NCBI GenBank assembly: GCA_937934745.1
Contig: CALGZC010000038.1
Location: 1-64,000, forward strand
Reading direction: 5' to 3'
Length of the DNA stretch: 64,000 bases
Origin: an uncultured Blastocatellia bacterium
GTDB taxonomy: Bacteria > Acidobacteriota > Blastocatellia > Chloracidobacteriales > Chloracidobacteriaceae
The position numbers were made by a program, and so were the translations under genes. Below, piece after piece: positions 18,073-27,083 of this stretch. Under the pieces are notes generated by a model. That model was not told the origin of the DNA, did no database searches, and saw only the letters and a program-made list of their open reading frames with translations. Every line of letters begins with the position of its first letter. Position 1 is the first letter of the stretch.

Positions 18073-19035
18073 ATGCTAATCACCCGGCTGACAACTGTCA
18101 ATTCATGGGCGGCCTGGCGTCAGCAGGTGGAAGCGTGGATTGTCGCGGCCGTGCTGTGGGGATTGGGGCGGCTTCCGCGCTGGTGGGCGCGGCGGTTGGG
18201 GATTGTCCTGGCCGGGCTGTTGGCGCTGGTATTGCCGCGCTTGCGGCGCGTCGGGCGGGATAATTTGACGGCGGCCTTCCCCGAGGCGCCGGCGCGCGTC
18301 CGGCGGCGCCTGTTGTGGGGGTCGGTGGCGAATCTGGGGCGGCTGCTGGGTGAGTTTGCCCACTTGCCCACCGTGCATGCTGGGAACGTGGCCGAATTGG
18401 TGGAGTATGAGGGGTTTGAGCACTTTGCCGCCGCGCAGGCACAGGGGCGCGGCGTGATTTTTTTTACTGGGCATCTTGGGGCGTGGGAGCTGAGCGCCTA
18501 TGCCCATGCGGTGTACGGCTATCCACTGACGATCCTTGTACGTCCGATTGACAATTCACTGGTGGATGCGATTGTGACACGCTATCGCGTCGGGAGCGGG
18601 AATCGGGTTGTGTCCAAGCACCGCGAGTTGCGGGCGCTGGTGGCGAGCTTGCGGCGTGGGGAAACGGTAGGGATTTTGGCGGATGTCCATGTGCAACCGC
18701 AGTATGGGGTGTTTTGTGAGTTTTTCGGTCGTCCGGCTTCAACGTCGCCGTTGGTGGCGCGGCTGGCGCGGCGCACCGGCGCCGCTGTGGTTGTGGGCTA
18801 TGTGGTTTGGGATGCCGCCCGCAAACGGCATCGGTTGATCGTTGAGCCGCCGCCGGTGCTGGTGCAAACGGCGGATGAAGCGTTTGATGTGCAGGAAAAT
18901 ACGGTGCGTTTGACGCGTTGTTGGGAGGCGATTGTCCGGCGCTATCCTGACCAATGGCTGTGGATTCATCGCCGGTGGAAGAGTCAGCCGCTGCCGGCAA
19001 CCCAACGCACTGTCCCGGCTGACGGTGTAACTTGA
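18073..19035 (+). CDS. Lipid A acyltransferase, LpxL/HtrB family
   Basis: Inner membrane acyltransferase of 320 residues that adds a secondary acyl chain to lipid A or a related glycolipid. It shows the N-terminal hydrophobic anchor (about 20-55), the catalytic H-x4-E in TGHLGAWE (about 137-143), the region GILADVHVQPQYGVFCEFFG (about 197-216, where classical LpxL has DQ) and the end motif WLWIHRRWK. The stop (TGA in TGAGGG) forms part of the ribosome binding site of the next gene, suggesting co-translation. An exact lipid A role is inferred from the family. Confidence 0.87.
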   Translation: MLITRLTTVNSWAAWRQQVEAWIVAAVLWGLGRLPRWWARRLGIVLAGLLALVLPRLRRVGRDNLTAAFPEAPARVRRRLLWGSVANLGRLLGEFAHLPTVHAGNVAELVEYEGFEHFAAAQAQGRGVIFFTGHLGAWELSAYAHAVYGYPLTILVRPIDNSLVDAIVTRYRVGSGNRVVSKHRELRALVASLRRGETVGILADVHVQPQYGVFCEFFGRPASTSPLVARLARRTGAAVVVGYVVWDAARKRHRLIVEPPPVLVQTADEAFDVQENTVRLTRCWEAIVRRYPDQWLWIHRRWKSQPLPATQRTVPADGVT

Positions 19036-19046
19036 GGGCGTTTTTG

Positions 19047-21182
19047 ATGGAAAACCAACAGATGCGAAACCAGAAGAGGATGGCCGCCGCCGGTGCCGTT
19101 TTAGTGTGGGTGGGGCTGTGGATGGGGGTTGTGTACGGTGAGAAGACGGCGTTTTGGGAAGCGAGTCGGAAGGAGGACTATCTCGCGGGGCGGTTGGTGG
19201 GTCTCTCTGTGTCTGATAACGGCATTCTGCGGGTTGTTCCGCCGCCCCGACTGGTCGGTGATCCGCAGCAGCCGTTTGCGTTCTGTAGTGTGGCCGTCGG
19301 CCGTGAAATCTATGTGGGGACAGGCCATGATGGAAAGCTCTTCAAAATCGGCGCGGACGGCGTGACGACGCTTGTCGCTGACTTTGAGGAGTTGGATGTC
19401 ACGGCGCTGGCGACGGACGGGAAGGGGACGGTGTTTGCCGCAACGTCGCCCGATGGGAAGATTTACCGGCTGCGTGACGAGGAGGCAAGCTGGCAGGTGG
19501 CGTATGATCCGCCGGAGAAGTACATCTGGGCGATGTGTTGTTTGCCGGACGGGACACTCGTCTATGCGACCGGCGCCAAGGGCGGTGTGTTTGCCTTGTC
19601 GTCCGGCGCGACGGACGTCAGATCTCTGCTGACAACCGACGAGCTCAATGTGACGAGTCTGATGGTTGCGCTGGACGGGGCGATCTGGGCCGGTACGGAT
19701 CCAGGTGGGTTGGTTGTGCGGTTGGCGCCGGATGGGCAGGCGACGGCAGTATTTGATGCGCCGGCGCGGGAAATCCGCCAATTGGTGCAGATGGCCGACG
19801 GCACGGTATTTGCCCTTGGGATTGGGGAGGACAAGGCGGGGGCCTCTGGAGGCGAGGAGGCTGTGGGGAGTTCCGGGGAGGGGGCCGGCGGCGGGGCAGT
19901 TCGGCCGGCAGCGGGTGGGACAACACTGTACCGGCTGGGGGGAGACGGGCGTCAGACGGCGGTATGGACTTCGCCGGACGCAGCGACCGTGCTGATGTGC
20001 CGCCCCGATGGTCTGTTGGTCGGTCTGGGCAGCCAAACGATGGGGGGACAGGGGCGGCTTTTTTTGGTAGCCGAGGACGGACGGGCTGTTTTGCTGGGTG
20101 CTGTTGAAGAGGAACGGATTGTGGCGGTCAACATCGTCGGCGACACGCTGTATGTCCTGACCAGTGGTTTGGCAAAGCTTTACCGGTTGCGTGAGACGGC
20201 ACAGGATGAGGGCGTGTTTACGTCGGCCGTACAGGATGCAAAGGCCGTAGTTGAGGCCTGGGGGCGGATTGTGGTGGAGGGGACGGGGGAAATTTTTGTG
20301 CAGACGCGGACGGGGAACACACAGACGCCGGGACCCCTATGGAGTGCGTGGTCGGCGGAGATGCCGGTGCCAGGGGGAGGCATTACCAGTCCGAAAGCGC
20401 GGTTTCTGCAATGGCGGTTGCGCCTGAAGAAAGGTGCCGAAGTGCGGTCGGTACGCGCTGCATACCTGCCGCGGAATCTCCCGCCGACGATTACGTCACT
20501 GACGGTGTTGCCGGTTGGGGTGGCGTTACAGGAGGCGGTCGTACCGCCGCCTGATCCAAATGTGATGACGGCAGGATTAGACCCCACCCAGTTCGGTATC
20601 CTGGTCAACCAACCACCCCGCAAGGTGTTTCAGCGCGGGGCGCGCACGTTGCAGTGGCAAGCCGAGGACAAAAACGGGGATACCCTGACCTATCGCCTGT
20701 CGTATCGGTTGCGCGGTGAGACCCGGTGGAAGCCTCTGGCCGGGAAGCTCGACCAGCCGTTTTTTGTGATTGCGCCGGAGATGTTGCCCGATGGGACGTA
20801 TGAGTTTCAGCTTGAGGTCAGCGACGCCGCTTCCAACCCCCCGGCGTTTGCACTGACCGCGGTCGAGACGTTAGGGCCGGTCGTGATCACCAACACAGTA
20901 CCTAAGATAACCTTTTTTCCTTCTATCATTTCTGCTAAAGAAGTGAAGCTGCAAGTTAAGGTAACGGTGACGACTGAGCCGCCAAAATTGGTCGAGGTGG
21001 CGGTGAATGGCAACGACTGGGCGCCGATCTATCCTGATGATTTGGTTTTAGATTCTCCGCAGGAAACTTTTACTCTGACATACCAAAACCTGGTGCCGGG
21101 CGAATATCTGGTGGCGGTACGGGTTTTGGATGCGGCGCTCCACACGACGAGTGAGAAGTTTGTGTTTGTCATTCGGCCCTAA
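19047..21182 (+). CDS. Secreted beta-propeller protein with C-terminal Ig/FN3-like domain
   Basis: Exported protein of about 711 residues. After a signal peptide (about 12-32) come repeated propeller blades (about 50-390; motifs such as GTGHDGKLFKI, ATSPDGKIYRL and AGTDPGGLVVRL) and a Gly/Ala-rich insert (about 258-285). A beta-sandwich C-terminus (about 515-710) has ITSLTVLP and DGTYEFQLEVSDAAS, like FN3/Y_Y_Y-type domains. The start ATG 19047 fits GAGGG eight bases upstream; the tracked TTG 19032 does not. It could be a sensor-like or scaffold protein; no enzyme motif is seen. Two short stretches near the end (about 20896-20965 and 21041-21090) are notably AT-rich. Confidence 0.8.
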   Translation: MENQQMRNQKRMAAAGAVLVWVGLWMGVVYGEKTAFWEASRKEDYLAGRLVGLSVSDNGILRVVPPPRLVGDPQQPFAFCSVAVGREIYVGTGHDGKLFKIGADGVTTLVADFEELDVTALATDGKGTVFAATSPDGKIYRLRDEEASWQVAYDPPEKYIWAMCCLPDGTLVYATGAKGGVFALSSGATDVRSLLTTDELNVTSLMVALDGAIWAGTDPGGLVVRLAPDGQATAVFDAPAREIRQLVQMADGTVFALGIGEDKAGASGGEEAVGSSGEGAGGGAVRPAAGGTTLYRLGGDGRQTAVWTSPDAATVLMCRPDGLLVGLGSQTMGGQGRLFLVAEDGRAVLLGAVEEERIVAVNIVGDTLYVLTSGLAKLYRLRETAQDEGVFTSAVQDAKAVVEAWGRIVVEGTGEIFVQTRTGNTQTPGPLWSAWSAEMPVPGGGITSPKARFLQWRLRLKKGAEVRSVRAAYLPRNLPPTITSLTVLPVGVALQEAVVPPPDPNVMTAGLDPTQFGILVNQPPRKVFQRGARTLQWQAEDKNGDTLTYRLSYRLRGETRWKPLAGKLDQPFFVIAPEMLPDGTYEFQLEVSDAASNPPAFALTAVETLGPVVITNTVPKITFFPSIISAKEVKLQVKVTVTTEPPKLVEVAVNGNDWAPIYPDDLVLDSPQETFTLTYQNLVPGEYLVAVRVLDAALHTTSEKFVFVIRP

Positions 21183-21197
21183 CTGCCGTACCGGCAG
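21183..21197 (+). other. Short hairpin after the propeller gene
   Basis: ctgccg-tac-cggcag, a perfect 6-bp stem directly after the stop codon, without a T tract nearby. About 65 bases on, the 13-base string gggctgttttgtt occurs twice, 17 bases apart (21258-21287). This may together be a weak terminator region. Confidence 0.4.
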
Positions 21198-21359
21198 GGT
21201 GGTCGGAGTCCCTGAAGAGCAGCCGGTTGAGAACAACGGCTCGGCGGCGAGGTTGCGGGGCTGTTTTGTTGCGAGGGCTGTTTTGTTTTTTGGTCGGGTG
21301 CGATACAGTGCTCGGTGTGGTCACTAACCCTACACCTAACCCTCTGTGCCGATTTGTCC

Positions 21360-23018
21360 ATGCATTCTTCCACGGCTCTTCCGCGTCTTACGGCATCTGC
21401 TCTACAGGAAGCTTATCCACGGACGGCCGCCGCCTTCGCTACGATGCCCGACGGTGAACTGTGGTTTGAGCGGCTGGTTGAGCTTGATGTCAACCGGCAC
21501 CGACTGTTGTCACCGCCGGCACGACTCCTGCGCTACGGCCCCTCGGCAGAAACCGCACCGGCGGTTGCCGAGACCTTTGATGTCATGATTGCCGGCGGTT
21601 GTTTTGGGTTGATCGTGGGTGCCACGCTGGCGGCGCGCTATGGCTGGCGGGTATTGGTTTTTGACCGGCATCAGGTGGGGAAGACGCACCGGGACTGGAA
21701 CATTTCACGGGGCGAGATTCAACGGCTGATCGAAGCCGGTTTGTTGACCCGGGCCGAGGTGGAAGCGGTTGTTGTGGCCGAGTACGACGGGGGCTTCGTC
21801 AAGTTTCACGGCGCGGACTGTCTGATTGATGCCGACCGGCTGTGGTTTGACGATGTCTTGACGTTGGCCGTGTCTTCAGATCGGCTCTTGGCGCTGTGTC
21901 GGCAGAAGTTGCTGCAAGACGGTCGCAGTCGGTGTTATGACCGAACAACGCTTCAGGCAGTAGAGGTTGGGGAGCAGAGTGTCACGGTGGAGGTGGTCTG
22001 CCCGGAGCAGGGGCGCCTGCGTTTTCAGGGGCAGCTGTTCATTGATGCGATGGGCACGCTCTCACCGATTGCCCGCCAACTCAATCCACGCGAGACGGTG
22101 ACGTACCTGTGTCCGACGGTGGGGACGATTGCGACCGGTTTTGTCACGGGCACAGCGGCCGACGAAGTGGATGCGCGGGTAGGGGAGATTCTTGTGACCA
22201 CCGAGCATGCCCAGGCTGGGCGGCAGTTGTTCTGGGAGGGTTTTGCCGGGCGGGACGGGGAGTTTACCACCTATTTGTTCCACTATGCGCCGGTTGGGGC
22301 AGCCGAGCGGCTGTCGCTGCTCGCGTTGTTTGAGACCTACTTTGAGACTTTGCCGCGCTACAAGCGTCCTGGGGCGACCTTTGCGTTTCGGCGGCCGGTG
22401 TTTGGCTACATTCCTGGGTTGCACCAGGTTGGTTTTGGGCCGCAGAAGCGGACGGCGACGCACCGGGTGTTGCTGTTGGGGGATGCGGCATCGTTGAATT
22501 CGCCGTTGACGTTCTGTGGATTTGGGTCGCTGGTGCGCAACTTGCGTCGGATAACGCATCTGATTGACCTGGCCCTCAAGGGCCGGCATCTCGATGAAAC
22601 CTCGCTGCGACTGATCAACGCCTACGAGCCGGGTGTGGCCATCATGGCGGCATTTACACGCTACATGGTCGTGGACGCGGGGGAGCCGCCACAGGCCGTC
22701 AACGAGCTGCTGAACATTGTCATGGAGGCGTTGCACCGGTTGCCACCGTCGGTGCGGCGGGGACTCTTTCAGGACTGCATGGAATGGGGTGACTTTGTGA
22801 AGCTGATGCTTGAGATGCAAAAGCTGCATCCGAACATCTGGGAGGCGGTGCCGCGCAAGCTGGGGGCAGTGTACACCTCAGCGTGGCTGCTCAACTTTGT
22901 TGAGTTTTCGTTCTTCGCGATGCAGAAGCAACTGAGTACGTGGACAGGGCGGCTTGGGCAGGGTGTCCGGGAGGACTTTTACAACTACGCCAACTACTAC
23001 CGGTATGCCATGGTCTGA
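21360..23018 (+). CDS. cruA: Lycopene cyclase, CruA/CruP family flavoprotein
   Basis: FAD-dependent carotenoid cyclase family member of 552 residues. An N-terminal dinucleotide-binding segment (DVMIAGGCFGLIVGA, about 72-86) is followed by the CruA/CruP signature RDWNISRGEIQ (about 112-122), LFIDAMGTLSPIARQ (about 223-237), EILVTTEH...FWEGFAGRDG (about 272-295) and GDAASLNSPLTFCGFGSLVR (about 372-391). CruA converts lycopene to gamma/beta-carotene in green sulfur bacteria and some cyanobacteria; CruP is a paralogue of less certain role. The ILVTTE...WEGF type favours CruA. The glycine motif is GGxxG rather than GxGxxG. ATG 21360 is preferred to GTG 21315. Its 3' end overlaps the next gene by 14 bases. 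Confidence 0.82.
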   Translation: MHSSTALPRLTASALQEAYPRTAAAFATMPDGELWFERLVELDVNRHRLLSPPARLLRYGPSAETAPAVAETFDVMIAGGCFGLIVGATLAARYGWRVLVFDRHQVGKTHRDWNISRGEIQRLIEAGLLTRAEVEAVVVAEYDGGFVKFHGADCLIDADRLWFDDVLTLAVSSDRLLALCRQKLLQDGRSRCYDRTTLQAVEVGEQSVTVEVVCPEQGRLRFQGQLFIDAMGTLSPIARQLNPRETVTYLCPTVGTIATGFVTGTAADEVDARVGEILVTTEHAQAGRQLFWEGFAGRDGEFTTYLFHYAPVGAAERLSLLALFETYFETLPRYKRPGATFAFRRPVFGYIPGLHQVGFGPQKRTATHRVLLLGDAASLNSPLTFCGFGSLVRNLRRITHLIDLALKGRHLDETSLRLINAYEPGVAIMAAFTRYMVVDAGEPPQAVNELLNIVMEALHRLPPSVRRGLFQDCMEWGDFVKLMLEMQKLHPNIWEAVPRKLGAVYTSAWLLNFVEFSFFAMQKQLSTWTGRLGQGVREDFYNYANYYRYAMV

Positions 23019-24630
23019 GCCGTGGGCACGTGGCCGGCAGGTCCGTCGGTGGCGTGGCGGATGGTGGGGGGGCGGATGGTTGTTGGTCAGTGTGTTCGTC
23101 GTGTTGCTGCCGGGCGGTTGTCGGCAGCCGGCGACAACCGATCCTGACACACTGGTGATGGCGGTGGAGAAGCCGCCCAAAACCCTCGATCCGCGTGTCG
23201 GCAACGACGCCGTTTCGGCGCGGCTACATCAGATCATCTTTGATACCCTGGTCAACAAAAACGAACGGCTCGACATTGTGCCGGATTTGGCCGCCGAGTT
23301 TACGGTCTCTCCCGATGCGCGGCTGTTCACGTTTCGGCTGCGGCCCGACGTGCGGTTTCACGACGGTCGTCCGTTGACGGCCGGCGATGTCAAATACACC
23401 TTTGAGACGCTGTGCGCACCGGACTTCAACTCGCCGAAGAAGGGGGACTTTGCGCTGGTCGAGCGCATCGAGACACCGGATGAACGAACGGTCATTTTCC
23501 GGTGTCGGGCGCCGAACTTGCCGATGCTGGGGAGTCTGGTGGCCGTGGGCATCCTACCGCAGGGGACCACGCCGGAGGAGGCGGCCCAGAAGCCGGTGGG
23601 AACGGGGCCGTTTCGGGTGCTGTCCTACCGGGAAAACAACGATATTGTGCTCGGGGCGAATGCCGCCTATTTCAAGGGCGCGCCTCGGTTGAAACAACTC
23701 CGGATTCGCTTCATTCCCGATGCGACAACGCGCGAGCTTGAGCTCCGCAAGGGTACTGTCCAGTTGGCGGTCAACGCCGATCTGGCTTACAGCACGAGCC
23801 AGGCATTGGGGAAAACCCCGGGGTTGAAGTTGGTGCAGGCGAAGGGGACGAACATCGCCTACCTGGGGTTAAACTGTGAGGACGCGCGTTTGGCGGATCG
23901 GCGTGTTCGCCAGGCGCTGGCGCTGGCCATTGACCGGGAAATGATGATTCGGACGGTCTTGCGCGGTATGGCGCGTCCGGCGGCCGGGCCGTTGCCGCCG
24001 GAGCAGTGGGCCTACCCTGACGACTTACCCCCGCCACGTTACGATCCGGACGAAGCGCGCCGGCTGTTGGCGGAAGCCGGCTACGGGCCTGAGCAACCCT
24101 TGCGATTGGAGCTAAAAACTTCGTCGGCAGAGTTGCCGCGTCAGATTGCCGCCGTTTTGCAGGAGCAACTCAAGCAAGTGGGGATTAAGCTTTCACTGCG
24201 CTCCTATGAGTTTCAGACCTTTTTACAGGACACCATCGCCGGCAATTTTCAGATGTTTTACCTCATCAACGTCGGTGGGAATCAGAGCGTTGATTTTCTG
24301 AGCTACTTTTATGAGTCATCGCGGATTCCGACCAGGGAGAAAGGCTACAGCGAGGGGGCAAACCGTGGGCGCTACCGGTCGCCCCAGGTTGATGCCTGGT
24401 TGCGTGCGGCCGCCGCAACGACGGACAAGGCTGAGCAGCGCCGGCTGTATGGTTTGGTGCAGAAGCAGGTTGTCGCCGATGCGGCGCAAGTGTTTCTCTG
24501 GCATCCGCACAACGTTGCCATCGCGCAGGAGCGGGTGCAGGGCATTGAGCTCGAGTTGTCGGGCAGCTACGCCTTTTTGCGGAAGGTCTGGATTGCCGCG
24601 GTCCCGCCCCGGGAAACGGCAAGCTTTTAG
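23005..24630 (+). CDS. ABC transporter solute-binding protein, family 5
   Basis: Periplasmic peptide/nickel-type binding lipoprotein of about 541 residues. An Arg-rich N-terminus and hydrophobic segment (about 20-37) end in LLPGGC, a degenerate lipobox. Family 5 motifs follow: PKTLDPRVGNDAVSARLHQIIFDTL, LTAGDVKYTFE (about 118-128), PVGTGPFRVLSY (about 194-205) and DRRVRQALALAIDRE (about 297-311). ATG 23005 lies inside the cruA 3' end, so the two are probably co-transcribed. No permease or ATPase gene is nearby, so it is an orphan subunit. Ligand unknown. Confidence 0.88.
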   Translation: MPWSEPWARGRQVRRWRGGWWGGGWLLVSVFVVLLPGGCRQPATTDPDTLVMAVEKPPKTLDPRVGNDAVSARLHQIIFDTLVNKNERLDIVPDLAAEFTVSPDARLFTFRLRPDVRFHDGRPLTAGDVKYTFETLCAPDFNSPKKGDFALVERIETPDERTVIFRCRAPNLPMLGSLVAVGILPQGTTPEEAAQKPVGTGPFRVLSYRENNDIVLGANAAYFKGAPRLKQLRIRFIPDATTRELELRKGTVQLAVNADLAYSTSQALGKTPGLKLVQAKGTNIAYLGLNCEDARLADRRVRQALALAIDREMMIRTVLRGMARPAAGPLPPEQWAYPDDLPPPRYDPDEARRLLAEAGYGPEQPLRLELKTSSAELPRQIAAVLQEQLKQVGIKLSLRSYEFQTFLQDTIAGNFQMFYLINVGGNQSVDFLSYFYESSRIPTREKGYSEGANRGRYRSPQVDAWLRAAAATTDKAEQRRLYGLVQKQVVADAAQVFLWHPHNVAIAQERVQGIELELSGSYAFLRKVWIAAVPPRETASF

Positions 24631-24678
24631 TAACATTAGTCTGATAAAAGGCCAAGATGGCCATTCGGAGGGGCTTAC

Positions 24679-25236
24679 TTGGGGACACTGAAGCGCGTGT
24701 GTGTGTATTGTGGGTCGCAGACCGGGCAGGTGGCGGCGTACCGAGAAGTTGCCCAGGCGTGTGGGCGGAGGTTGGCGCGGCAGGGCATCGAGGTGGTGTA
24801 CGGCGGCGGGCAGGTCGGACTGATGGGGGTTGTTGCCAGGGCAGCGCTGGCAGAAGGTGGGCGGGTCATTGGGGTGATCCCGGAACGCCTGCTTGCGCGT
24901 GAGGTTGCCTGCCGTGAGGTGACGGAACTGTATGTCGTGCGGACGATGCATGAGCGCAAGGCACAGATGATGGCGTTGGCGGATGCGTTTGTAGCATTGC
25001 CGGGCGGCATTGGGACGCTGGATGAATTGTTTGAGATTTGGACGTGGCGGCAGCTGGGCTACCACGCGAAGCCGGTCGGGCTGTTGAACGTTGCCGGCTA
25101 CTACGATGGTTTACTGTCGTTTCTCGACCGGGCCGTTGCAGAGGGTTTTTTGACGCCGGACTGCCGGGCGCTACTCATGGTAGAGACGGATTTCGAGGCT
25201 CTGTTGGCACAGATGATGGCCAGCGCCTGTCGGTAG
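24679..25236 (+). CDS. LOG-family nucleotide phosphoribohydrolase (TIGR00730)
   Basis: Soluble enzyme of 185 residues related to LOG cytokinin-riboside monophosphate nucleosidases; in bacteria these cleave AMP or similar nucleotides to base and ribose 5-phosphate. Motifs: VCVYCGS at the start, YGGGQVGLMG (about 41-50), the catalytic PGGIGTLDE (about 107-115) and an upstream MHERKAQM. TTG 24679 is used as start, with GGAGGGG at 24667-24673. The last 136 bases are antisense to the end of mobA. Confidence 0.92.
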   Translation: MGTLKRVCVYCGSQTGQVAAYREVAQACGRRLARQGIEVVYGGGQVGLMGVVARAALAEGGRVIGVIPERLLAREVACREVTELYVVRTMHERKAQMMALADAFVALPGGIGTLDELFEIWTWRQLGYHAKPVGLLNVAGYYDGLLSFLDRAVAEGFLTPDCRALLMVETDFEALLAQMMASACR

Positions 25237-25865
25237 TCATCCGGTGTATTGAGGTTGACCAGCAACTGGTCAGCGTAGGGGAGGTCGGCGTACCTTGGAA
25301 AGGTGAGTTGTGCTGCGCCGACACGTGTCAGGAAGTCTTGGACACGCCGTTGTCCGCGGTTGAGAAGGTCTGTCAGGGTTGGTTGGATTGCCGGTCCATA
25401 GGCGGCGCAGACGCCGGTGATGTTTCCGGTCGGGGAACAGGGTACAACCGCCGGGGCAGCCAGGTCAGCCGTGACAAGCCGTGCGAGGAAAGCCGGCGTG
25501 AGAAACGGCAGGTCACAGGGGATAACCAGCCAGCGCGCCGCGCCGAGATGGAGCGCGTGGCGGGCGGCGCGTTCGATACCGGCGAGGGGTCCGGCGGCGG
25601 GCCGGTCATCGAGGAGGATTGCGTCCAGGAGTCCATAGTCTGATAATGCTTTTTCAAAGCGTGGCGACAAGGCCTCGTGAGTGCAGATAACCCACTGCCG
25701 CGGAAACGCCGCCGCCAGACGTTCTGCCAAAACTACTAATAACGGCCGCTCTGGAAAGGGAAGCAGTGGCTTCGGGAAACCCATGCGACGACTATAGCCA
25801 CCTGCCAAAATGTACAGAGGGACGTACAGAGGCGGGTGATGGTCGTTCCGGTGTACGGTCACCAT
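25101..25865 (-). CDS. mobA: Molybdenum cofactor guanylyltransferase
   Basis: Nucleotidyltransferase of about 254 residues that attaches GMP to molybdopterin. It has the N-terminal signature LAGGYSRRMGFPK, then DRPAAGPLAGI, WLVIPCDLPFLT (metal-binding D) and a LNTPDDY motif near residue 210 where the family normally ends. About 45 further residues, Ser/Arg/Lys-rich, are encoded antisense to the LOG gene and may be non-essential. ATG 25865 is chosen because GGAG sits eight bases upstream; the tracked GTG 25874 overlaps that GGAG. It could also be another MobA-like NTP transferase, since no other molybdopterin genes are close. Confidence 0.85.
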   Translation of the reverse strand: MVTVHRNDHHPPLYVPLYILAGGYSRRMGFPKPLLPFPERPLLVVLAERLAAAFPRQWVICTHEALSPRFEKALSDYGLLDAILLDDRPAAGPLAGIERAARHALHLGAARWLVIPCDLPFLTPAFLARLVTADLAAPAVVPCSPTGNITGVCAAYGPAIQPTLTDLLNRGQRRVQDFLTRVGAAQLTFPRYADLPYADQLLVNLNTPDDYRQALAIICANRASKSVSTMSSARQSGVKKPSATARSRNDSKPS

Positions 25866-26000
25866 TTCGTCCACTCCAGAGCGTCTGCCTCACGTCTCGC
25901 CGGCCGACGGTTTCCCGGGGCAAGCTCAGGCTGATACGGTCAGACCCTCCCCTGGCCTTCCCCTGGGGGTCACGCTCGATACCTGCCCTCACCTAAGGTG

Positions 26001-26279
26001 TTAGGGAATATGGTGGGGCGTGAGCGTGAAGGTCTCAACCATGTAGTCGTGTAAATAGTTAAAGACCAGGTTCTGAAACCGCCAGCCATAGCGTGGGTCC
26101 TGCATGTCACGGTGCGGAACGACAAAACTATAGGGTTCTAAGATACCCTCTACCTTGAGCGAGATGATGACCCGAACGCCCTGGGGGTCTGCCTCGGCCT
26201 GGAAGTTGAACAGCGGGTGTTCATACCGCTGCAATTCGGCTTGGATTTTTTCAAGTGTCGAGAGATCAGGTGCAGGCAT
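26001..26279 (-). CDS. Small conserved hypothetical protein (92 aa)
   Basis: Soluble protein of 92 residues with an alpha/beta look: an N-terminal helix (STLEKIQAELQRYEH), beta strands (VRVIISLKVEG) and an aromatic end (YGWRFQNLVFNYLHDYMVET). I do not recognise it. AGGAAGG is suitably spaced before ATG 26279. It follows fabG on the same strand and may be part of that transcript. Confidence 0.7.
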   Translation of the reverse strand: MPAPDLSTLEKIQAELQRYEHPLFNFQAEADPQGVRVIISLKVEGILEPYSFVVPHRDMQDPRYGWRFQNLVFNYLHDYMVETFTLTPHHIP

Positions 26280-26336
26280 GGTGGGCCTTCCTGGTTAGTG
26301 GGAAAGAGAGCGCCGACAGCAGCGACGATGGAGCAC

Positions 26337-27083
26337 CTAGATGGCCAAGCCGCCATCAGCTTGAATGACCTGTCCGGTAATGTAGCGTGCGTCGTCCGAC
26401 AAGAGAAAAACGGCAATGCGCGCCACCTCCGCCGCGGTACCGAAGCGGCCCAGCGGAATTTGATCGAGCAACTTGGCGCGGTATTCGGGGGAGAGTGCCT
26501 GCGTCATCTCGGTTTCAATCAACCCCAGGGCCAGCGCGTTGACGGTAATACCCCGTCCGGCGACTTCCTTGGCCAGCGCCTTTGTGAAGCCGATCATGCC
26601 GGCCTTGGACGCCGCATAGTTGGTCTGTCCGGCCATGCCGACGAGGCCACTGATCGAGCTAATGTTGAGGATCGTGCCCCCTTGCTTTTGCCTGAGGAGT
26701 AGGGCGACGACGGCCTTGGACATGTTGAACACGCTCTTGAGGTTTGCATTCAGCACGGCGTCCCAGTCTTCCTCTTTCATCGTCACCAACAGTTTGTCGC
26801 GGGTGATCCCGGCGTTATTGACCAGGCCGTGCAGCGCGCCGAAGTGTTCCCGGACCTGTTTGACAACGGTTTGCGCCGCTTCAAAGTCGGCGGCATCTGC
26901 TTGATAACCTTGGACCTCCACCTGGTATGCCCGTGCTGCTTCCACAACGGCTTGCGCGGCCGCAGCTTGACTGCGGTAGGTGAAAGCCACGTTGGCGCCG
27001 TACGCAGCAAGGGCAAGGACAATGGCGCGGCCAATGCCGCGTGAGCCGCCCGTGACAAGGATAGTTTGACCGTGAACGTTCAT
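26337..27083 (-). CDS. fabG: 3-oxoacyl-ACP reductase
   Basis: Short-chain dehydrogenase of 248 residues that reduces 3-oxoacyl-ACP with NADPH in fatty acid synthesis. It has the cofactor motif TGGSRGIGRA (about 10-19), NNAGITRD, the catalytic Ser (NISSISG) with Y-x3-K (YAASKAG), and the C-terminus ITGQVIQADGGL typical of FabG. The tracked ORF of 411 residues is too long; the real start is ATG 27083, overlapping the stop of the upstream CPBP gene by ATGA. Confidence 0.93.
   Translation of the reverse strand: MNVHGQTILVTGGSRGIGRAIVLALAAYGANVAFTYRSQAAAAQAVVEAARAYQVEVQGYQADAADFEAAQTVVKQVREHFGALHGLVNNAGITRDKLLVTMKEEDWDAVLNANLKSVFNMSKAVVALLLRQKQGGTILNISSISGLVGMAGQTNYAASKAGMIGFTKALAKEVAGRGITVNALALGLIETEMTQALSPEYRAKLLDQIPLGRFGTAAEVARIAVFLLSDDARYITGQVIQADGGLAI

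Noticed and set aside
24638-24647. Recurrent string AGTCTGATAA (also 25637, 32078, and in reverse near 49513 and 61243)
   Set aside because: Some copies are within coding sequence and the flanks differ; five loose matches in 64 kb do not prove a regulatory motif.
24624-24650. CTTTTA / TAAAAG inverted repeat after the solute-binding protein gene
   Set aside because: Only six A-T-rich pairs and no T tract after it; too weak to call a terminator.
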